NCBI RefSeq assembly: GCF_030410395.1
Contig: NZ_JAUHHF010000010.1
Span: 56,056-120,055 of the forward strand
Length of the DNA stretch: 64,000 nt
DNA from: Zwartia panacis
GTDB taxonomy: Bacteria; Pseudomonadota; Gammaproteobacteria; Burkholderiales; Burkholderiaceae_B
Reading direction: 5' to 3'
Shown: one piece after another, positions 16,148-23,917 of the stretch
How the letters are laid out: the number at the start of each line of letters is the position of its first letter
Position numbering within the stretch: the stretch's first letter is position 1
The notes under the pieces: model-generated
What the model saw: the letters and a program-made list of their open reading frames with translations, nothing else
The model's database searches: none
What the model was told of the DNA's origin: nothing
Position numbers and translations under genes: made by a program

Positions 16148-17104
16148 ATGAAAAATATTTTGCGGTGCTTGGCTTTAGTTTTTGTACTCGCTGCACAAGG
16201 GGCGATGGCACAGCCGTACCCCAATAAACCTGTGAAGATCATCATCACCTATCCAGTCGGGGGGCCTGCAGACCAAATTGCCAGAGAGCTCGCGATGGGG
16301 TTGACGCAAAATCTTGGGCAGTCATTCGTTGTGGAGGCCAAACCGGGTGCGAGCGGTTCGATCGGAACAGCCTTTGTCGCCAAAGCGCCTGCTGATGGAT
16401 ATACGTTGCTTGTCGGAGCGGGTGCGCCACAGACTGCCTTCCCCGTATTTAGTGCGAAATCACCTTACGATGGTGTCACTGAATTCAGTCCTATTCTGAT
16501 GATTGTTGATGTGCCTAATGTGATGGTTGTGGCGCCGCACATCAAGGCGCAGAACGTCAAGGAATTTATCGAGCTGGCCAAAACAAAGCCAATGACCTAT
16601 GCCTCTACAGGAACGGGAAGTTCGACGCATCTTGCTGGCGAAATCTTTCAACTGGAAACGAAAGTCAAACTCACACACGTCCCTTACAAGGGAGCCACTC
16701 CCGTGATGACCGATATGCTCGGTGGACACGTTGATGTTTCATTTTTGAATTTGTCAGCAATGCTTCCGCATATCCAGTCAGGACGTTTGCGGGCGATTGG
16801 TTTGACGGCCGCGAATCGTTCAAAAGCTTTACCTGATGTCCCGACATTGACAGAGCTTGGCATCAAAGATATCACCGGGTCTTGGTATGGTTTGCTGGCG
16901 CCAGCAGGGACTCCGGAAGCTATTGTGCAAACTCTTTATCAAGCTGCGAATAAATATTTTTCGCAGCCTGAAGTTCGTGCGAGGATTGAGGCGGGTGGTT
17001 CAGATCTGAAGCTGTTGAATCCTCAACAATTCCGCGAGGCCATTATCCAGGAAAAGGCGGAACTCACTGAGCTGAATAAGATTTTGAAATTACGAATCGA
17101 ATAA
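16148..17104 (+). CDS. Bug-family tripartite tricarboxylate substrate-binding protein
   Basis: A 318-residue periplasmic Bug/TctC protein. The signal peptide ends at GAMAQ, followed by YPNKPVKIIITYPVGGPAD, VEAKPGASGSIG and HVPYKGATPVMTDMLGGHV. A strong ribosome-binding site (AAGAGGAGA) precedes the ATG. It is the second Bug gene of this cluster, so the pathway may have two uptake or sensing inputs. It is followed by a CoA-transferase gene after 45 bases. Confidence 0.93.
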   Translation: MKNILRCLALVFVLAAQGAMAQPYPNKPVKIIITYPVGGPADQIARELAMGLTQNLGQSFVVEAKPGASGSIGTAFVAKAPADGYTLLVGAGAPQTAFPVFSAKSPYDGVTEFSPILMIVDVPNVMVVAPHIKAQNVKEFIELAKTKPMTYASTGTGSSTHLAGEIFQLETKVKLTHVPYKGATPVMTDMLGGHVDVSFLNLSAMLPHIQSGRLRAIGLTAANRSKALPDVPTLTELGIKDITGSWYGLLAPAGTPEAIVQTLYQAANKYFSQPEVRARIEAGGSDLKLLNPQQFREAIIQEKAELTELNKILKLRIE

Positions 17105-17149
17105 ATCTCTTTGATGAATCGATAATTCAAACTTCTGACAAAGATCGAC

Positions 17150-18538
17150 ATGGACAAGGTAGTTGCATCAGTACAGCAGGCAATCGAAGATATTGGAAAC
17201 GGCGCGAGCGTCGCAATTTCAGGTTTTGGCTTGGCTCACCGTTTTCCAAACTCGCTGATTTTTGCGTTGCGAGACAAGGGTGTTCGTGATTTGACTGTCG
17301 TGTGCAATTCTCTTGGAGCGCCTGGCGAAAAGGGACAGCTGCTGGTTGAAAATGATCAAGTGAAAAAAATCATCACATCGTTTTCGATTCGTGCAGGCAT
17401 GGAAACCGAGGCGGAAAGACGCATCGCCGAAGGGACGCTTGAGGTTGAACTTGTCCCGCAAGGAACACTTGTCGAGCGATGTCGCGCAGGTGGGTCTGGG
17501 ATCCCGGCTTTTTATACGCCAACAGGCATTGGTACGGACCTCGAAGAGGGTAAGGATATTCGTTACTTTAATGGTCAACCTTACTTGTTGGAGCATGCGA
17601 TACAAGTCGATTTCGCGTTTTTGAGCGCTTATCGTGCGGATCGTGCGGGTAACGTTCAGTTTCGTGGAGGCAGTGCGAACTTCAATTCCAGCTTTGCCAA
17701 AGCTGCGCGCGTGGCGATCGTGGAAGTCGAAGAAATCCTCGAGATTGGAGAGTTAGCCCCAGAACATATTCATCTGCCCGGGATATTTATTGATCGGGTG
17801 GTCAAGATCACAGATCCCATCGACATAAACTCACTGTCGCGATCCGGTAAGCGTTCAGCCGACAGTGCGCGTCTCTATAACGGTAAGCCCGCTTTGACGC
17901 GTAGCGGGATTGCCAAAAATGCTGCGAATATCGTACGAAACAATTCCTATGTGAATCTCGGTGTGGGAATTCCTACACTTGTATCGAATTTCTTGGAAGG
18001 TCGCGGCGTATGGTTGCATGCTGAAAATGGCGTATTGGGTTATGGAGGGATCGTGACGGGGGATGCCGTCGACCCTGATGTATTCAATGCCGGCGGACAG
18101 TTTGTTGAAGCGATTCCAGGCACTTCTTTTTTTGAAAGTGTGACTTCGTTTGAGATGGCCCGCGGTGGGCATATCGATACAGTGATACTGGGCGCCTACG
18201 AAGTGGATGCCGAAGCCAGTGTTTCAAACTGGAGCGTCACGGACGCTAAGCGCGGCGGCATTGGTGGCGCAATGGATCTCATCTCTGGTGATGTTGAACT
18301 CATCATCGTCATGGAGCACGCAGACAGCAAAGGTCGGACAAAACTCCCGCGGCGTTGCAAATATCCACTCACGGGTAAAAGCTGTGTGGATTGGCTTGTG
18401 ACAGATTTAGCTGTTTTGCACTGGGTCGATGGACGTTTTGTCCTGGAAGCGATCGCACCTGGCTTTACACCTGATGAAGTCAAGTCATTCGGTGAAATCG
18501 ACTTTGATGTCGCGACCGATTTGAAGGTGATGATTTAA
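17150..18538 (+). CDS. CoA-transferase, fused alpha and beta subunits (SCOT-type)
   Basis: A 462-residue family I CoA-transferase with both subunits in one chain. The alpha half begins with DIGNGASVAISGFGLAHRFP. The beta half begins about residue 250 (KNAANIVRNNSYVNLGVGIP) and carries the catalytic glutamate Glu292 in AENGVLGYGG, which forms the glutamyl-CoA thioester in this family. Many bacterial homologues are two genes; the fused form recalls mitochondrial succinyl-CoA:3-oxoacid CoA-transferase. It most likely activates the carboxylic acid imported or produced by the cluster, or a 3-oxoacid product. It is the last gene of the long plus-strand run. Confidence 0.88.
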   Translation: MDKVVASVQQAIEDIGNGASVAISGFGLAHRFPNSLIFALRDKGVRDLTVVCNSLGAPGEKGQLLVENDQVKKIITSFSIRAGMETEAERRIAEGTLEVELVPQGTLVERCRAGGSGIPAFYTPTGIGTDLEEGKDIRYFNGQPYLLEHAIQVDFAFLSAYRADRAGNVQFRGGSANFNSSFAKAARVAIVEVEEILEIGELAPEHIHLPGIFIDRVVKITDPIDINSLSRSGKRSADSARLYNGKPALTRSGIAKNAANIVRNNSYVNLGVGIPTLVSNFLEGRGVWLHAENGVLGYGGIVTGDAVDPDVFNAGGQFVEAIPGTSFFESVTSFEMARGGHIDTVILGAYEVDAEASVSNWSVTDAKRGGIGGAMDLISGDVELIIVMEHADSKGRTKLPRRCKYPLTGKSCVDWLVTDLAVLHWVDGRFVLEAIAPGFTPDEVKSFGEIDFDVATDLKVMI

Positions 18539-18561
18539 CTGATCAAACAGAATCGCTCACA

Positions 18562-19716
18562 TTAGGGTGTAAGAGGCATGATGTGAACCCAGTCGCTGTC
18601 TAACTGGAGTTGCATGTTTCCGCTTGGGCTGATATGTGAGCGATGTGGCCCTGTCAAAGTCATCCGAATTTGAACGCTTGGAGAGGTCTTCGTGCTGAGG
18701 GTCACGATAGATGAGTCGCCTAAATGTTTAATGTCAGAGACGAGGACAGGAAAGGTGTACATGAGCTCGGTTGAGTCGCGCTTGTCTGTGCCAACGTGAT
18801 GCAGGATTAAGCCATCGGTCTGAATTACCCAAGTGACAGCTTGACCTGTATTGAGTCGACCTTTATCGCGGACTTTCAACACAGGACCTTCATTGGCATC
18901 AGGTACTGAAAGCCATTGGAGCAGCCCTGTCCCAGGTTGTGATGCCGATGGATCCGGCCCTAACCAACGACCATAGAAACGGTTTCGAATACCAACGAGG
19001 TCAGCGACGCGAGCGTTTCTGGGTGATCGGTAGACATCCAGGGGCGTGCCTTGTTGGATAATTTTTCCGGAATCCATGACGGCAATCTGATCCGCGAGTA
19101 GACGCGCCTCATTGAGATCGTGCGTGACCAGAACAATTGGAATGTTGAGTTCCGATCTCAGGTCTGCAAGCAGTTCATACAAACTTTGGCGGCTGAGCTG
19201 ATCGACTGCTGAAAAAGGCTCATCAAGCAAAAGAACCTTGGGTTCTCGTGCGAGCGCGCGAGCAAGGGCGACACGCTGCTGTTGGCCACCTGAAAGCTGA
19301 GCGGGCTTTCGTTGCAGCAGATCTTCAGTGATATGAACCTGTTTCAACCACACCTTGGCTTGTTCGAGTCTCTGCTGTTTTGGCAGATGCAGCAGTGATA
19401 ATGCAACATCCTCGAGCGCACTTAGGTGAGGCATCAGCGCATAATTTTGAAAAACCAAGCCGACATGTCTTTGGAGAGTTTTTAAATCGATATGTTGATG
19501 GCTATCAAACCATGTTTCGTCGGCGATTCGAATCAGCCCATTCGTGACAGGTAATAACCCAGCAATGGCTCTCAATAGTGATGTCTTTCCCGCACCGGAG
19601 GGGCCGACAAGCGCAACCATTTTGCCGGCCTCACAACGGAGTTCCCCCTGGATTGGGATCGGTCTGGTTTGATCAATCTGGACCAGTAAGTCCTTTGATG
19701 AAAGGGAGTGATTCAT
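18562..19716 (-). CDS. modC: Molybdate ABC transporter ATP-binding protein
   Basis: A 384-residue ABC ATPase. Walker A is GPSGAGKTSL, the signature LSGGQQQRVALARALA, and Walker B LLLDEPFSAVD with the following H-loop in LVTHDLNE. A C-terminal extension from about residue 230 is beta-rich and fits the TOBE/Mop oxyanion-binding domain of ModC. Its ATG overlaps the modB stop by four bases, so the two are coupled. It powers molybdate uptake for molybdenum-cofactor enzymes. Confidence 0.92.
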   Translation of the reverse strand: MNHSLSSKDLLVQIDQTRPIPIQGELRCEAGKMVALVGPSGAGKTSLLRAIAGLLPVTNGLIRIADETWFDSHQHIDLKTLQRHVGLVFQNYALMPHLSALEDVALSLLHLPKQQRLEQAKVWLKQVHITEDLLQRKPAQLSGGQQQRVALARALAREPKVLLLDEPFSAVDQLSRQSLYELLADLRSELNIPIVLVTHDLNEARLLADQIAVMDSGKIIQQGTPLDVYRSPRNARVADLVGIRNRFYGRWLGPDPSASQPGTGLLQWLSVPDANEGPVLKVRDKGRLNTGQAVTWVIQTDGLILHHVGTDKRDSTELMYTFPVLVSDIKHLGDSSIVTLSTKTSPSVQIRMTLTGPHRSHISPSGNMQLQLDSDWVHIMPLTP

Positions 19717-20378
19717 CGACGTCTCGTCAGTTTCGCTGCCGCGAAGTAAGACGCCGCCACGGCGAACATCGAAAGCATGAGTAACAACAATGCCATGCGA
19801 TCTGCCGCTTGGAGGTCAAACGCTTGTACGCGATCATAAATTGAAATGGCGATCGTTTGAGTCTCACCAGGGATGTTGCCTCCCATCATCAATACCACGC
19901 CAAATTCACCGAGTGTATGCACAAAGGTTAAAACCATCGCAGACATCAGACCAGGCCACGCCAATGGCAGCTCAATTCTGACAAAGGTTTGCCAATTACT
20001 CAGTCCGCTGACCATTGCAGCTTCCGCAAGATTGTTGGGGATCGCCTCAAAGGCGCGTTGAATCGGCTGCACCATGAATGGGATATTGAAAATAATGGAA
20101 GCGATGACAAGTCCGGTAAAGCTGAAGGTTAATTGAATGCCGAATAGGTTTTGAACCAATATGCCGAGTGGCGAGGCTGCGCCAAGAGAAACCAGAAGAT
20201 AGTATCCAAGTACAGTAGGGGGCAATACTAGAGGCAGTACGATCACTGCCTCGACGAATGCCTTGCCTGAAAATTGGGTTGTTGCCAGCCAACGACCGAC
20301 CAACAGACCGAAAGGTAAAAGCACAGCAAGCGTCACTGACGCCAGCTTGAATGAAAGGACGAGTGCTTGCCAATCCAT
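19713..20378 (-). CDS. modB: Molybdate ABC transporter permease
   Basis: A 221-residue inner-membrane permease with about five transmembrane helices and the ModB-type cytoplasmic coupling loop (EAAMVSGLSNWQTFVRIELPLAWPG). The start at 20378 (MDWQALVLSFKL) is favoured over a longer form because AAGGAA lies about seven bases upstream, at the end of modA. The gene is 4 bases after modA and overlaps modC. It forms the membrane channel of the molybdate importer. Confidence 0.93.
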   Translation of the reverse strand: MDWQALVLSFKLASVTLAVLLPFGLLVGRWLATTQFSGKAFVEAVIVLPLVLPPTVLGYYLLVSLGAASPLGILVQNLFGIQLTFSFTGLVIASIIFNIPFMVQPIQRAFEAIPNNLAEAAMVSGLSNWQTFVRIELPLAWPGLMSAMVLTFVHTLGEFGVVLMMGGNIPGETQTIAISIYDRVQAFDLQAADRMALLLLMLSMFAVAASYFAAAKLTRRR

Positions 20379-20382
20379 CGAG

Positions 20383-21177
20383 TTATTCCTTGGGCATGAT
20401 GAAACCATATTTCATCATGATGGATTGTGCGTCTGGCGTCGAGAGATACTCATAGAAAGTCTTGGCGGCATCCGGGGCACCACGCAATATCACCATACGT
20501 TGAGCGAGAGGTGCATGCCAACTGTCTGGAATTAAAACAAAGTTTCCTCGCAGTGCAACTTGTGGAGCGATTGCCAGAGAATAGGCAATGATGCCGCCTT
20601 GTGTTGAGCCAGAGATGGCAAACTGGGCTGCTTGTGAAACATTTTCACCGAACACAAGAAATGGTTCGAGTCGGTCCCAGAGCCCCGCCCGCTCAAGGGC
20701 TTCCTTTGCTCGCATCCCGTAGGGCGCATGTGCTGGATTGGCAAGAGCAAAACGCTTGATTTGTCCATTTTCAACTGCTTTTCTTAGCCCTGATAGTTCA
20801 GGATCCAGCTCGATGATTGAACCTTTCGGAGTCATTAGCCCGATTCTGCCAAAAGCATATAGTTTCCCGCGATCAGTCGTATGAGCAGAATCAGCAAGTT
20901 TGAAAATCAGGTTCTCGTCAGCAGACATGAAAATATGAAACGGCGCTCCCTGAAGGATTTGAGAGTAGAAATTGCCGGAAGATCCAAAAATAAGCCTCAG
21001 TTTGAAACCAGTATTTTTTTCAAATTGTGTAGCAACTTCCTCCAACGCAAATTTCAAATCAGAGGCGGCGGCGACAGTGATCATCGTCTGTGCAGAAGAA
21101 AAATTTCCAAATAGCGCCATGCACAGCGAAGCGAGAGCCATTTTAAAAAAGTTGCAGATCGAATTTGGGCTCATCAT
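20383..21177 (-). CDS. modA: Molybdate ABC transporter substrate-binding protein
   Basis: A 264-residue periplasmic binding protein with a signal peptide (MALASLCMALFGNFSSAQ region) followed by the ModA N-terminus VAAASDLKFALEEVATQFEK and the oxyanion-site segment FGSSGNFYSQI. GAPFHIFMSADE is also typical of ModA. It is the first gene of modABC and captures molybdate or tungstate. No ModE regulator or Moco riboswitch is visible in the short upstream gap. Confidence 0.93.
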   Translation of the reverse strand: MMSPNSICNFFKMALASLCMALFGNFSSAQTMITVAAASDLKFALEEVATQFEKNTGFKLRLIFGSSGNFYSQILQGAPFHIFMSADENLIFKLADSAHTTDRGKLYAFGRIGLMTPKGSIIELDPELSGLRKAVENGQIKRFALANPAHAPYGMRAKEALERAGLWDRLEPFLVFGENVSQAAQFAISGSTQGGIIAYSLAIAPQVALRGNFVLIPDSWHAPLAQRMVILRGAPDAAKTFYEYLSTPDAQSIMMKYGFIMPKE

Positions 21178-21230
21178 GTGAGTCTGATGTGTGATGATTT
21201 GCTTTGTTTGAATGTTGATGGAGCGATTGC

Positions 21231-22004
21231 TTATCCTATCATGCGGTGATATGAAGACATCAGATTCCCTTTAAGACGCATCAATTCAGTGGAAAGGCGT
21301 CGAGTGACATCTTTTTGTGAGTCTTTTGTATGCACACTCATGTTGAGGACGTGCACGGGCTGTGACTCGAGCTCGATAGGCGTGGCGAGAGCGACGACCT
21401 GGGGTTGCCAGCTCGCAGCGCACCAGCCATGATCGTTGACTTCCTTGATAGACGCATTGATATGTTGGCGAAGTATCGACCAATCTCGCGGGTGCCGCAC
21501 CTTTAAATGCGCGAACTGTAGACGTTTTTCTGAGGGCGTCAGTGTGCTCAGATAAGCTCGCCCCAGGGAGGTGAGCGCCATCGGAACTCTCTGGCCGGAG
21601 ACAACTTGCCTCAGGGATGAGTTGCCCGCGAAACGCAATGTTTCCAGATAAACCATTTCATCCCGATCTGCGAGCGCGAGTCCGATATTGACGCGCAAGC
21701 GCCTTGCTTCAACGAGCATGGGCGAGCGTGCGGACTGCAGCAGTGCAGAGCCACTGCGCAAAGCGTGGGAGAGACTTAAGACCCCAACTCCAAGGCTATA
21801 TCCTTGTTTCCTGGGTGAGTAAAAAAGAAAGCCAGCTTGAAGCAACGTGCCCGTGAGTCGGCTCACGGTCGATTTTGGCAGGCCGGTGCGTTCAGCGATT
21901 TCGGCATTACCAAGTACGTCACTGCCCGGACGGAATGCACGCAATATTTCCAGGCCACGAAGAAGGGAGCGATTCGGATCGGTGCGGCTTGGTGTATTGG
22001 GCAT
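21231..22004 (-). CDS. IclR-family transcriptional regulator
   Basis: About 257 residues with an N-terminal winged HTH (SLLRGLEILRAF, then AEIAERTGLPKSTVSRLTGT) and a C-terminal GAF-like effector domain (GLALADRDEMVYLETLRF). The start at 22004 (MPNTPSRTD) gives the usual family length; an ATG at 22043 is an alternative. The neighbouring Bug gene is divergent and its start lies 114 bases away. IclR regulators of this kind usually control aromatic or short-chain acid catabolism, so it probably regulates the Bug-crotonase-ligase operon. Confidence 0.9.
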   Translation of the reverse strand: MPNTPSRTDPNRSLLRGLEILRAFRPGSDVLGNAEIAERTGLPKSTVSRLTGTLLQAGFLFYSPRKQGYSLGVGVLSLSHALRSGSALLQSARSPMLVEARRLRVNIGLALADRDEMVYLETLRFAGNSSLRQVVSGQRVPMALTSLGRAYLSTLTPSEKRLQFAHLKVRHPRDWSILRQHINASIKEVNDHGWCAASWQPQVVALATPIELESQPVHVLNMSVHTKDSQKDVTRRLSTELMRLKGNLMSSYHRMIG

Positions 22005-22118
22005 ATTGTTGATGTTCAATTCTACTAGGTGGAATTGTGCCATGGGCAAAGAGAATGCGATAGGACTAGACTTTCAACTTGCCAACGCATGACTTTGAAC
22101 TCGATGGAGAGAACTCAG

Positions 22119-23108
22119 ATGTCCACATTCAAAAAACGTATGAAGATGCTGGTCTCAATGGCCATACTTGCTCCTCTCGGAAGTATGGTTTTACCTGTCT
22201 CTGCGCAAAGTAACGCAGCAGATCGGCCGATCCGGATCGTTGTCCCGTTTTCGCCAGGTGGGGGGACGGATACGATTGCCCGTACTTTGGGTGTCGCAAT
22301 GTCCCAGGATCTTGGACAGACAGTGATTGTCGAAAATAAACCCGGTGCAGGTACAGTCATCGGTTCGGACACGGTGGCGAAAAGTCCGCCAGATGGCAAC
22401 ACCATCCTCATCGCGACATTTGCGCATGCTGTGAATCCTAGTTTACGTATCAAAATGCCTTTTGATACAGACAAGGCATTTGATCCCGTCATCCTGATCG
22501 GGCGTTCACCGAATATTTTGGTGGTACCCGCAAGCAGTCCTTACAAGAGTGTTCAGGAGCTTGTCGCAGCGGCCAAGGCGCATCCGGGCAAACTGACATT
22601 TGCATCCCAGGGTGTCGGGACCTCCGCGCATCTGGCAGGTGAGCTTTTCAACACGTTGGCTGACGTCAATATGACGCACGTTCCATACAAAGGAGCAGGG
22701 CCCGCCTTGAATGATCTACTGGGCGGTCAGGTCAATATGATGTTTGCGACAGCCACTGCGGTTGCGCCCTTGATCGAAAGCGGCAAGGTACGTGCTTTGG
22801 GTGTCACAACACCTGAGCGCTCGCCTGTTCGCCCAGAAGTGCCTTCCATCGCTGAAGCCGGTGTGCCTGGTTACGCAGCTGAAAGCTGGTATGGATTCTT
22901 TGTACCGGCAGGTACACCTCCCGATATTGTGCAGAAACTCAATGCCGCGACAGCCAAAGCGGCCAAGTCAGAAGTTTTCCGTAAACGCGTGGAAGGGGAG
23001 GGGCTCGTCATCTCGGCAGGAACCCCAAAAGAGCTGGCTGAATACGTCAGTGCCGAGCAAAAACGCTGGGCGGCAGTCGTCAAGGCCGCGAAAATCGAAC
23101 CAAATTAA
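22119..23108 (+). CDS. Bug-family tripartite tricarboxylate substrate-binding protein
   Basis: A periplasmic Bug/TctC protein of about 329 residues when started at ATG 22119, which has GGAGAG nine bases upstream. The signal peptide ends near LPVSAQ, followed by RPIRIVVPFSPGGGTD, VENKPGAGTVIG and HVPYKGAGPALNDLLGG. It is the first gene of an operon with a crotonase-fold enzyme and an ADP-forming acyl-CoA ligase, so its ligand is probably the acid that the ligase activates. Confidence 0.93.
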   Translation: MSTFKKRMKMLVSMAILAPLGSMVLPVSAQSNAADRPIRIVVPFSPGGGTDTIARTLGVAMSQDLGQTVIVENKPGAGTVIGSDTVAKSPPDGNTILIATFAHAVNPSLRIKMPFDTDKAFDPVILIGRSPNILVVPASSPYKSVQELVAAAKAHPGKLTFASQGVGTSAHLAGELFNTLADVNMTHVPYKGAGPALNDLLGGQVNMMFATATAVAPLIESGKVRALGVTTPERSPVRPEVPSIAEAGVPGYAAESWYGFFVPAGTPPDIVQKLNAATAKAAKSEVFRKRVEGEGLVISAGTPKELAEYVSAEQKRWAAVVKAAKIEPN

Positions 23109-23125
23109 ATGATAGCGAGCGAGAA

Positions 23126-23917
23126 ATGAGTGAACTAATTGAATTGAGCGTAACGGATGGTATTGCGACGGTCTATCTGAATCGTCCCGAAAAACGCAAC
23201 GCGATGAGTGACGCGATGCGCAGTGAGTTCATCGAGGTATTGGAGGGAATCGCTTCGGACCGAACCGTCCGCGCCATGGTCTTAACAGGCCGAGGCAAAG
23301 GATTTTGCGCGGGTGGTGATGTGGCCGGTATGGAAAAGCGGATGAAAGCACCACAGGGCGAAGTGGGATTTAACGGTTGGGCGAGACAGCAACGCGTCCA
23401 TCATACGCAGTCCTTGCTCTATACGATGCCTAAACCGACTATTGCTGCAGTCAATGGTTCAGCCTCTGGTCTGGGTGCGGATACGGCACTGGCCTGTGAT
23501 TTTGTGATGGTGAGTCCAAACGCAAACTTTACGTGGTCCTATATCAATCGCGGACTCATCCCGGACGGAGGGGGGATGTACTTCTTGCCGCGCAGAGTGG
23601 GCTTGCCCAAAGCCAAGGATTTGATCTTTAGCGGCAGAAAAGTGGATGCGCAAGAAGCGCTCGCGCTAGGAATTGCCGACCGAATGAGTACGGATGAAGC
23701 GCTGGTGTCAGAAGCACAGGCCTGGGCCAAGTCGCTGAGTCAAGGTTCTGCGACTGCGCTTGCTTTAGGTAAGACCATTTTGAACCAGACCTTTGAATTG
23801 AGTGCGACACAAGTATTCGCACAAGGTAGTCAGGCGCAAGGTATTTGTTATACGAGCAGTGAGCATCGCGAGGCTGTCATGGCTTTTCTTGAACGTACAG
23901 CGGCAGCCAAAAAATGA
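23126..23917 (+). CDS. Enoyl-CoA hydratase/isomerase family protein
   Basis: A 263-residue crotonase-fold enzyme. The oxyanion-hole segments are FCAGGDVAGM and NGSASGLGADTALACD. The usual hydratase glutamates are missing: the first site is Tyr139 (WSYINRGLIPDGGG) and the second region carries KAKDL. Asp147 in GLIPDGGG matches the aspartate of PaaG-type isomerases, so an isomerase or lyase role is as likely as hydration. It follows the Bug gene by 17 bases, and its stop overlaps the start of the ligase gene by four bases (ATGA). A feruloyl-CoA-type hydratase/lyase is possible from context but not shown. Confidence 0.88.
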   Translation: MSELIELSVTDGIATVYLNRPEKRNAMSDAMRSEFIEVLEGIASDRTVRAMVLTGRGKGFCAGGDVAGMEKRMKAPQGEVGFNGWARQQRVHHTQSLLYTMPKPTIAAVNGSASGLGADTALACDFVMVSPNANFTWSYINRGLIPDGGGMYFLPRRVGLPKAKDLIFSGRKVDAQEALALGIADRMSTDEALVSEAQAWAKSLSQGSATALALGKTILNQTFELSATQVFAQGSQAQGICYTSSEHREAVMAFLERTAAAKK

